NCBI RefSeq assembly: GCF_010634855.1
Contig: NZ_MWLQ01000027.1
Location: 29,521-93,520, forward strand
DNA from: Microbacterium sp. B35-30
GTDB lineage: Bacteria > Actinomycetota > Actinomycetes > Actinomycetales > Microbacteriaceae
DNA: 64,000 bases
Direction of reading: 5' to 3'
Part shown: piece after piece, positions 58,359-64,000 of the stretch
How the letters are laid out: each line of letters opens with the position of its first letter
Numbering within the stretch: the stretch's first letter is position 1
Made by a program: the position numbers and the translations under genes
Notes under the pieces: generated by a model
What the model saw: only the letters and a program-made list of their open reading frames with translations
Databases searched by the model: none
What the model was told of the DNA's origin: nothing

Positions 58359-59258
58359 GTGACCGCCCCGAATCCGTACGCCCCGCTGCTCGACGCGATC
58401 CCCGTCGAGCGGCGCGAGGTCGGCGTGCTGGGCGGCGTGACGGCGTACTGGGTCTACGGCCCGGCCGATGCGGCCGTCACGGTCGTGGCGGTGCACGGCT
58501 TCCGGGGCGAGCATCATGGGCTCGAGCCCGTGGTGGCGCACCTCCCGTCGGTGCGGGTGATCTCGCCCGATCTGCCGGGATTCGGCGAGACGGCGCCGGT
58601 GCCCAACCGCCGGCACGACCTCGACCTCTACGCCGAGTGGCTGCGCGAGTTCGCCGCCGCCGTGGCACCGGGGGCCGTGATCCTCGGCCACTCGTTCGGC
58701 TCGATCGTGGTGGCGGCCGCCGTCGCCGGCGGGCTCGCGACGCCCCGCGTCATCCTGGTGAACCCGATCGGCGCACCGGCGCTCGAGGGACCGCGCGGCG
58801 TGCTCACGCGACTCGCCGTCTTCTACTACTGGGTCGGGACGAAGCTGCCGAAGCGGCTCGGCGATGCGCTGCTGCGCAACGGCCTGATCGTCCGGGTGAT
58901 GAGCGTGTCGATGGCGAAGACCAAGGACCCCGGCATCCGTCGATTCGTGCACGATCAGCACGACACGTACTTCTCGCGCTTCGCCGACCGGGATGTGCTG
59001 CACGACGCGTTCCTCGCCTCGGTGTCGAACGACGTGCGCGCGTTCGCTCCGTGCATCGCGCAGCCGACGCTGCTCGTCGCCGCGCAACGCGACGACATCA
59101 CGCCCATCGAGGCGGAGCGGCGACTCGCCACGATGTTCCCGGATGCCGAGCTGGTGGAGATCCCCGACGTCGGGCACCTGATCCACTACGAGACGCCGGC
59201 TCCAGCCGCCGACGCGATCACGCGCTTTCTCGCGCCTTCCGACGCCGATACGCGTTGA
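58359..59258 (+). CDS. Alpha/beta hydrolase
   Basis: 299 residues. Oxyanion VHGFRGEHHG (about 46-55), nucleophile Ser in LGHSFGSIVV (about 111), Asp in QRDDITPIEAE and His in DVGHLIHYE (about 272). GTG six bases after a TAGACT box (leaderless). The substrate cannot be read. The 3' end overlaps the convergent CGNR gene by 41 bases. Confidence 0.88.
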   Translation: MTAPNPYAPLLDAIPVERREVGVLGGVTAYWVYGPADAAVTVVAVHGFRGEHHGLEPVVAHLPSVRVISPDLPGFGETAPVPNRRHDLDLYAEWLREFAAAVAPGAVILGHSFGSIVVAAAVAGGLATPRVILVNPIGAPALEGPRGVLTRLAVFYYWVGTKLPKRLGDALLRNGLIVRVMSVSMAKTKDPGIRRFVHDQHDTYFSRFADRDVLHDAFLASVSNDVRAFAPCIAQPTLLVAAQRDDITPIEAERRLATMFPDAELVEIPDVGHLIHYETPAPAADAITRFLAPSDADTR

Positions 59259-59787
59259 CGTTCATGCGGTTGCCGCAGTTGCCGATGTCGCAGTAGCGCT
59301 TCGAGCCGTTCTTCGAGAAGTCCACGTAGACGCCGTCGCAGTCGTCGGCGGCGCAGATCCGCACACGGTCGTACTCGTCGGCTCGGATGACGTCGACGAA
59401 CGCCAGCGCCGCCTCGACCATGATGCGGGTCGCGAGCGGGGCGTCATCGCTCGTCGCATGGATGTGCCAGTCGAATCCGTCGTGAATGACCAGGCGGGGG
59501 AGTGCCTGGCCGTCGCGGAGCATTTCGTTGACGAGCGGCACGGCACCGTCGCGGTCGACCTCCCACAGCTGTCGCAGCCGTCGCCGGACCGCGCGGATGG
59601 CCGCGAGCTCGGCATCATCACGCCGGATGAGCCCGGTATAGGGGTTGACGCGGAGATAGTCCTCGAAGTCCTCGAGGGTCGAGAGCGTGTCTTCGTCGTC
59701 GTAGCCGGGCAGCGTGTTCACCAGGTACGACGCCGCGCGCAGATTCTGCTCGGTGTCATGAATGAAAACCACGTTGACTCCTGACAT
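59218..59787 (-). CDS. CGNR zinc-finger protein (ABATE-domain stress regulator-like)
   Basis: 189 residues. N-terminal ABATE-type domain (TEQNLRAASYLVNTLPG...), C-terminal CGNR zinc finger: CAADDCDGVYVD then RYCDIGNCGNRMNVNAYRRRK (about 145-185), with four Cys for zinc and a basic tail for DNA. Probably a transcription factor. Its ATG is divergent from the EamA transporter gene across 59 bases, so it may control that transporter. A 12-base inverted repeat, ACTG-TCAC-CAGT, sits at 59799-59810 in the shared promoter region. Confidence 0.88.
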   Translation of the reverse strand: MSGVNVVFIHDTEQNLRAASYLVNTLPGYDDEDTLSTLEDFEDYLRVNPYTGLIRRDDAELAAIRAVRRRLRQLWEVDRDGAVPLVNEMLRDGQALPRLVIHDGFDWHIHATSDDAPLATRIMVEAALAFVDVIRADEYDRVRICAADDCDGVYVDFSKNGSKRYCDIGNCGNRMNVNAYRRRKARESA

Positions 59788-59797
59788 GCTGGTCCGG

Positions 59798-59813
59798 TAC
59801 TGTCACCAGTGTA
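59798..59813. promoter_or_regulatory. Divergent CGNR/EamA promoter region with inverted repeat
   Basis: TACTGT (59798-59803, plus strand) and TACACT (complement of 59808-59813) are opposing -10 boxes. They frame ACTG-TCAC-CAGT (59799-59810), a plausible binding site for the CGNR protein. Confidence 0.35.
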
Positions 59814-59846
59814 AGCACGTTTCACCCCTGACAGACGGATGTCGCC

Positions 59847-60845
59847 ATGACCGCCCCGACCGCATCCCCTTCGGTTGCGCTGCTGGGCGCGGCTCCCCGT
59901 TCGAGCGCGCGGCTGCGCACCAGCGGATTGTTCATGGGGGTCGCCTCCGCTCTCGCGTTCTCGTCGAGCGGACCGTTCGTCAAGCCGCTGCTCGAGGCCG
60001 GCTGGTCCCTCGGTGCGGCCCTGCTCGTGCGCATGGGCGTCGCCGGACTGGTCTTGTCGCCGGCGCTGTTCCTGGCGATGAAGCGACAGCGCGGCTTCCT
60101 GCGCCGGCACTGGCGCCTCATCGCCGGCTTCGGCCTCATGCCCGTGCTCGGCTGCCAGCTCTTCTTCTTCTCGGCGATGCAGCGGATGCCCGTCGCCGTC
60201 GCCCTGCTGATCCAGTACCTCGCCCCGGTCATGCTCGTCGTGGCGGTGTGGGTCCGGACGCGCAAGGCCCCTTCGGCGCTCGTGCTGTGGGGGTCGGTGG
60301 TGGCGATCGTGGGCCTGGTGCTCGTCGTGGACATCTCGGGCGCGTCGTTCGATCTGATCGGCACCCTGTTCGCCCTCGCCGCAGCCGTCTGCGTGTGCGC
60401 CTACTTCGTGATCTCGGAACGCGCCGGCGACGATCTGCCGCCGCTGGCGCTCGCGGCGAGCGGGCTGCTGACGGGCGCGATCGTCATGGGGATCCTCTGC
60501 GCCACCGGCATCCTGCCGTTCCAGGCACCCGCGGTGTCGGTGGTGCTGGCCGGGGTATCGGTGCCGTGGTGGATGCCGCTGCTCTGGGTCGCCGGCATCG
60601 CGACGACGCTCGGCTACGCGCTCGGCGTGATGGCGGTTCCGCGCATCGGCTCGCGCGTCGCGTCGTTCGTGGGGTTGTCGGAAGTGCTGTTCGCCCTCAT
60701 GTTCGCGTGGATCTTCCTCGCCGAGGTGCCGGCGCCCGTGCAGTTCGCGGGGGGCGCGCTGATCCTGGTGGGTGTGGTGCTGGTGCGTGCCGACGCCTCG
60801 TCGACGGGCAGCCTCCCACCTACTCCTCCCGCGCCAGGCCCATGA
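59847..60845 (+). CDS. EamA/DMT-superfamily transporter
   Basis: 332 residues with about ten membrane segments in two repeats: SALAFSSSGPFVKPLLEAG (about 33-51) in the first and LLWVAGIATTLGYALGVMAVP in the second, and the conserved EVLFALMFAWIFLAEVP near the end. Typical metabolite or drug exporter of the DMT family. ATG 59847. The 3' end overlaps the convergent lrp gene by 26 bases. Confidence 0.9.
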   Translation: MTAPTASPSVALLGAAPRSSARLRTSGLFMGVASALAFSSSGPFVKPLLEAGWSLGAALLVRMGVAGLVLSPALFLAMKRQRGFLRRHWRLIAGFGLMPVLGCQLFFFSAMQRMPVAVALLIQYLAPVMLVVAVWVRTRKAPSALVLWGSVVAIVGLVLVVDISGASFDLIGTLFALAAAVCVCAYFVISERAGDDLPPLALAASGLLTGAIVMGILCATGILPFQAPAVSVVLAGVSVPWWMPLLWVAGIATTLGYALGVMAVPRIGSRVASFVGLSEVLFALMFAWIFLAEVPAPVQFAGGALILVGVVLVRADASSTGSLPPTPPAPGP

Positions 60846-61290
60846 GCGGAGTGACGCGATGGGGGATGACCTCGCCCATCACAAGGGATGTCTCGGTGCG
60901 CTCGATGCCTTCGATGGCGAGGATGCGGGCGTCGGTGTCGAACAGGTGCTGCGTGTCGCGGCAGGCCACCCGCACCAGCAGATCGACCTGACCTGACAGG
61001 CCGTGCGCCTGCACGACCTCGGGTACACGCGCGAGCTCGATCGCGATGCGGGGGAGATCCGCCTGCCGCACGATGACGCTGATGAACGCCTCGATCGGGA
61101 AGCCCAGCGAAGCGGATGAGATCGCCCGTTCATACGACAGGAACACCCCCGCCTTCTCCAGGCGCGACATGCGCGCCTGGACCGTGTTGCGCGAGAGGCC
61201 GAGGCGCTCCGCGAGTGCGACGACGGTGGCTCGGGGATCGGCGGAGAGCGCGGCCAGCAGTTCCAGGTCGACATGATCGAGGGCACTCAT
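60820..61290 (-). CDS. Lrp/AsnC-family regulator (BkdR-like by context)
   Basis: 156 residues from ATG 61290. N-terminal helix-turn-helix LDHVDLELLAALSADPRATVVALAERLGLSRNTVQARMSRLE (about 4-45) and C-terminal RAM/AsnC domain with HGLSGQVDLLVRVACRDTQHL (about 95-115). An upstream box TAACGT is eight bases from the ATG. It is divergent from an oxo-acid dehydrogenase operon, the arrangement of bkdR with branched-chain keto acid dehydrogenase genes, so it probably senses branched-chain amino acids and controls that operon. Confidence 0.9.
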   Translation of the reverse strand: MSALDHVDLELLAALSADPRATVVALAERLGLSRNTVQARMSRLEKAGVFLSYERAISSASLGFPIEAFISVIVRQADLPRIAIELARVPEVVQAHGLSGQVDLLVRVACRDTQHLFDTDARILAIEGIERTETSLVMGEVIPHRVTPLMGLAREE

Positions 61291-61336
61291 AGTGCCAAAC
61301 GTTAGCACGGTATGGGTGGTCGTGACTTATCAACAT

Positions 61337-61386
61337 GCTCAAGCAGAGCGCGAATGCTTGAGCGAGGTGCGATACGGACGTAGCCT
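61337..61386 (+). promoter_or_regulatory. Operon promoter with Lrp operator candidate
   Basis: GCTCAAGCA (61337-61345) and TGCTTGAGC (61355-61363) are perfect 9-bp arms nine bases apart. The right arm contributes to TTGAGC (61359-61364), a -35-like element 16 bases from TAGCCT (61381-61386). Confidence 0.6.
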
Positions 61387-61461
61387 CGACGTAGTCGGCG
61401 ACGAAGCCGGCGCACGCGAAGCGGCTCCTCACGAGGGGGCCCGCAACGAGGAGTGATGACG

Positions 61462-62586
61462 ATGACGCACACCCTGACACCGACAGCGGATCTCGCCACC
61501 GACATCGACGATGTCGCGCGACTGCTGACGCCTGACGGCGAGCGCATCGCCGACCCCGAGCTCGATCGCTGGGTCGCCGACGTCGACGCCGCGACGCTGC
61601 GCGGCCTGTATCGCGACATGGTGCTCCTGCGACGCATCGACACCGAGGGCGTCGCCCTGCAACGACAGGGCCAGCTCGGCCTGTGGCCGCCCTGCCAGGG
61701 GCAGGAGGCGACCCAGATCGGCACGGCGCGCGCGCTGCGTGCCGACGACTTCGCGTTCCCGAGCTACCGCGAGACGGGCGTGGTCTACGCGCGCGGCGGC
61801 AAGCCCTCGGACTTCGTGCTCGCGTGGCGCGGCGAGGAGCACTCCACCTACAACCCGTACGACATCAACACCGCGACGCAGCAGATCATCATCGGCGCGC
61901 AGGCGCTGCACGCGGTCGGCTACGCGATGGGCGTGCAGCGGGACGGCGGCGACCAGGTCTCGGTCGCGTACTTCGGCGACGGCGCGTCCAGCCAGGGCGA
62001 CGTGAACGAGGCGATGGTCTTCGCCGCCTCCTTCGGCGCACCGGTCGTCTTCATGTGCACCAACAACCAGTGGGCGATCTCCGAACCCGTCTCCGTGCAG
62101 GCGAAGTTCCCCATCGCCGGGCGGGCGCCGGGCTTCGGCATCCCGAGCATGCGCGTGGACGGCAACGACGTGCTCGCCTGCTTCGCCGCGATGCGCTGGG
62201 CGCTCGACAACGCGCGCCGCGGCAACGGGCCGGCCTTCATCGAGGCGGTCACGTACCGCATGGGCCCGCACACGACCTCGGACGACCCCACGCGCTACCG
62301 CGACAAGGAAGAGGTCGAGAAGTGGCGCCGCCGCGACCCGATCGCCCGCCTTGAAGCGCTGCTGCGCGCGCGTGGCGAGTTCGACGAGGCCTTCGTCGCC
62401 ACCGTCGAGGCGGATGCCGATGCGCTGGCCTCCGGCGTCCGCGAGGCCGCGATGACCGCCACGACCCGCGCGCCGCTGACCGTGCTCGACAACGTCTACG
62501 CCGAGCCGCACTCCGGTCTCGAGGAGCAGCGCGCGCGGTTCGGCGCCTACCTCGACGGATTCGCTCCCGCGACCGAGGGGGTGTGA
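61462..62586 (+). CDS. 2-oxo acid dehydrogenase E1 component, alpha subunit
   Basis: 374 residues. Thiamine diphosphate motif VAYFGDGASSQGDVNEAMVFAASFGAPVVFMCTNNQWAIS (quoted by its ends; GDGASSQGD at about 179) and the phosphorylation-loop-like RMGPHTTSDDPTRYR (about 275). Decarboxylates a 2-oxo acid in a PDH/BCKDH-type complex. ATG 61462 preferred because GAGGAG lies eight bases upstream; GTG 61453 and ATG 61456 are alternatives. Actinobacteria usually have homodimeric AceE for pyruvate, so together with the Lrp regulator this heterodimeric E1 is more likely for branched-chain 2-oxo acids. Confidence 0.9.
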   Translation: MTHTLTPTADLATDIDDVARLLTPDGERIADPELDRWVADVDAATLRGLYRDMVLLRRIDTEGVALQRQGQLGLWPPCQGQEATQIGTARALRADDFAFPSYRETGVVYARGGKPSDFVLAWRGEEHSTYNPYDINTATQQIIIGAQALHAVGYAMGVQRDGGDQVSVAYFGDGASSQGDVNEAMVFAASFGAPVVFMCTNNQWAISEPVSVQAKFPIAGRAPGFGIPSMRVDGNDVLACFAAMRWALDNARRGNGPAFIEAVTYRMGPHTTSDDPTRYRDKEEVEKWRRRDPIARLEALLRARGEFDEAFVATVEADADALASGVREAAMTATTRAPLTVLDNVYAEPHSGLEEQRARFGAYLDGFAPATEGV

Positions 62587-62588
62587 CG

Positions 62589-63599
62589 ATGGTGCAGCTC
62601 ACGATGGCGAAGGCCATCAACGAGGGACTCCGCCGCGCCATGGCCGACGACCCGAAGGTGCTCGTCATGGGCGAGGACATCGGCAAGCTCGGCGGCGTGT
62701 TCCGCATCACCGACGGGCTGCTCGATGAGTTCGGAGCCCAGCGCGTGGTCGACACGCCGCTCGCCGAGGCGGGCATCATGGGCACCGCGGTCGGGCTCGC
62801 CTTCCGCGGGTACCGGCCCGTCGTCGAGATCCAGTTCGACGGCTTCGTCTACCCCGCGTTCGACCAGATCGTGTGCCAGGTGGCCAAGCTCCACTACCGC
62901 ACGCGCGGCAACGTGACGATGCCGATCACCATCCGCATCCCGTGGGCGGGCGGCGTCGGCGCGGCCGAGCACCACTCCGAGTCTCCGGAGGCCTACTTCG
63001 TCCACACGTCGGGGCTCCGCGTGATCGCGGTCTCGAACCCGCAGGACGCGTACATCATGCTGCGGCAGGCCATCGCCTCGAACGACCCCGTGGTGTACTT
63101 CGAGCCGAAGCGCCTCTACCACTCCAAGGGCGAGGTCGACCTCGACGTGGCGCTGGCGGACGCGCCGCCGATGGGTCTGGCGCGCGTCGCCCGCGAGGGA
63201 AGCGACGTGACGCTCCTGACCTACGGCTCGCAGGTCGCGACCGCCATGGATGCCGCCACCGCCGCCGAGGACGACGGCGTGTCGATCGAGGTCATCGACC
63301 TGCGATCGATCTCGCCGGTCGACTACCGCACCGTCACGGCATCCGTCCGCAAGACCGGCCGCGTCGTCGTCACCCACGAGGCGGCCCGCGAGGCGGGCGT
63401 CGGCGCCGAGCTCATCGCCAGCGTGACCGAGCGCTGCTTCAACTACCTGGAGGCTGCGCCGCAGCGCGTCACGGGGCACGACATCCCGTACCCGCCCGCG
63501 AAGCTCGAGAAGCACCACCTGCCCGATCTCGACCGCATCCTCGACGCCGTCGATCGCGTCATGGACCGGCCGAACAGCCTGAGCGGGGTGCTCGACTGA
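62589..63599 (+). CDS. 2-oxo acid dehydrogenase E1 component, beta subunit
   Basis: 336 residues. Start ATG 62589 (GAGGGG eight bases upstream; GTG 62583 overlapping the alpha stop is an alternative). Conserved MGEDIGKLGGVF (about 28-39), DTPLAEAGIMGTAVGLAF, IRIPWAGGVGAAEHHSES and VIDLRSISPVD. Forms the alpha2beta2 E1 with the gene before; overlaps the E2 start by one base. Confidence 0.93.
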   Translation: MVQLTMAKAINEGLRRAMADDPKVLVMGEDIGKLGGVFRITDGLLDEFGAQRVVDTPLAEAGIMGTAVGLAFRGYRPVVEIQFDGFVYPAFDQIVCQVAKLHYRTRGNVTMPITIRIPWAGGVGAAEHHSESPEAYFVHTSGLRVIAVSNPQDAYIMLRQAIASNDPVVYFEPKRLYHSKGEVDLDVALADAPPMGLARVAREGSDVTLLTYGSQVATAMDAATAAEDDGVSIEVIDLRSISPVDYRTVTASVRKTGRVVVTHEAAREAGVGAELIASVTERCFNYLEAAPQRVTGHDIPYPPAKLEKHHLPDLDRILDAVDRVMDRPNSLSGVLD

Positions 63600-64000
63600 T
63601 GGCGCAGGACTTCCACCTCCCCGACCTCGGCGAAGGGCTTCCCGAGGCCGAGCTCGTGCAGTGGCAGGTCGCCGTGGGCGACACCGTCGCACTCAACCAG
63701 ACGATCGCCGAGGTCGAGACGGCCAAGGCCGTCGTCGAGCTGCCCTCTCCGTATGCGGGCACGGTCACGGCGCTGCACGCCGAGGCCGGCGATGTCATCG
63801 CCGTGGGCTCGGTGCTGATCTCCTTCGATACGGGGGGAACGGCCCCCACGCCCTCACCGGCCGCATCGGTCGAGGCATCCGCTCCCGACACCGCCGCGAG
63901 CGCGCCCGCACCGCCGGCCACGGCATCGGAGCCGAACCTGGTCGGCTACGGCGCCGCGCCGCGCGGAACCGGGCGGCCGCAGCGTCGCGCCCGCGTCGCC
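63599..64000 (+). CDS. 2-oxo acid dehydrogenase E2 component (dihydrolipoyl acyltransferase), partial
   Basis: 134 codons up to the window edge. One complete lipoyl domain, residues about 3-78, with the lipoylated Lys43 in VETAKAVVE and PDLGEGLPEAELVQW. Then a Pro/Ala/Ser-rich flexible linker, then the beginning of a basic region (GTGRPQRRARVA) expected to lead into the E1/E3-binding domain. The catalytic domain lies past the window. Starts on the E1beta stop (TGATG). Confidence 0.94.
   Translation, partial: MAQDFHLPDLGEGLPEAELVQWQVAVGDTVALNQTIAEVETAKAVVELPSPYAGTVTALHAEAGDVIAVGSVLISFDTGGTAPTPSPAASVEASAPDTAASAPAPPATASEPNLVGYGAAPRGTGRPQRRARVA

Overview
The window is about 70% G+C, uses GTG starts freely, and carries RbpA, WhiA, OpcA, an actinobacterial-type SUF operon and a GlgC/GlgM pair. 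The gene order (uvrB-uvrA-uvrC-rapZ-whiA, then gap-pgk-tpiA-secG, then pgl-opcA-zwf-pgi-tal-tkt-ctaB, then ctaA-sufBDC) is that of an actinobacterial chromosome. Protein sequences and small conserved genes point to Microbacteriaceae, most likely Microbacterium (inference; no search was run). It is core chromosome: I see no phage, insertion sequence, CRISPR array, tRNA or rRNA gene.

Layout. 0-10 kb: coaE, a Gly-rich unknown, uvrB, a small CxxC protein divergent from a MarR regulator, uvrA, uvrC. 10-16 kb: rapZ, whiA, sodA, the glycolytic run gap-pgk-tpiA, then secG-rbpA. 16-25 kb, minus strand: the pentose-phosphate operon tkt-tal-pgi-zwf-opcA-pgl. 25-34 kb: ctaB, a DGPF/ECF42-type sigma pair, a small membrane protein, ctaA, and sufB-sufD-Rieske-sufC-sufT. 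34-38 kb: an SDR/MerR divergent pair and a MalY-type lyase with an MFS exporter. 37.5-42.5 kb: a complete iron-siderophore uptake operon behind DtxR-like boxes. 42.6-47.4 kb: bioY, an acyltransferase, and dedA with a two-component system. 47.6-53 kb: an ABC-F ATPase, DUF3099-small protein-SURF1, a DUF4190-like protein, FabG-type SDR, hydrolase. 53-58 kb: serB, divergent glgC/glgM, an ABC ATPase, rpmE2, a DnaQ-like exonuclease. 58-64 kb: hydrolase, CGNR zinc-finger protein, EamA transporter, Lrp regulator, and an E1alpha-E1beta-E2 2-oxo acid dehydrogenase operon running off the right edge.

How it works together. Central carbon flux (glycolysis, pentose phosphate, glycogen/maltose-1-phosphate, oxo-acid dehydrogenase) is encoded with the cofactor and respiratory assembly it needs (CoA, heme O/A, SURF1, Fe-S, iron import).

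The most informative signals are in the promoters. uvrB, uvrA and a DnaQ-like exonuclease share one element, TGTCGG-N10-TAnnnT, at almost the same distance from the start codon. It matches the PafBC/RecA-independent DNA-damage promoter known from mycobacteria. About fifteen genes place a TAnnnT box 6-7 bases before the start codon, which implies leaderless mRNAs; in two cases the upstream gene's TAG stop codon forms the first half of the box. A shared two-part operator candidate lies upstream of both the dedA/two-component operon and the acyltransferase gene. A MerR operator with a 20-bp spacer, an ECF42-type promoter and tandem DtxR-like boxes are also visible.
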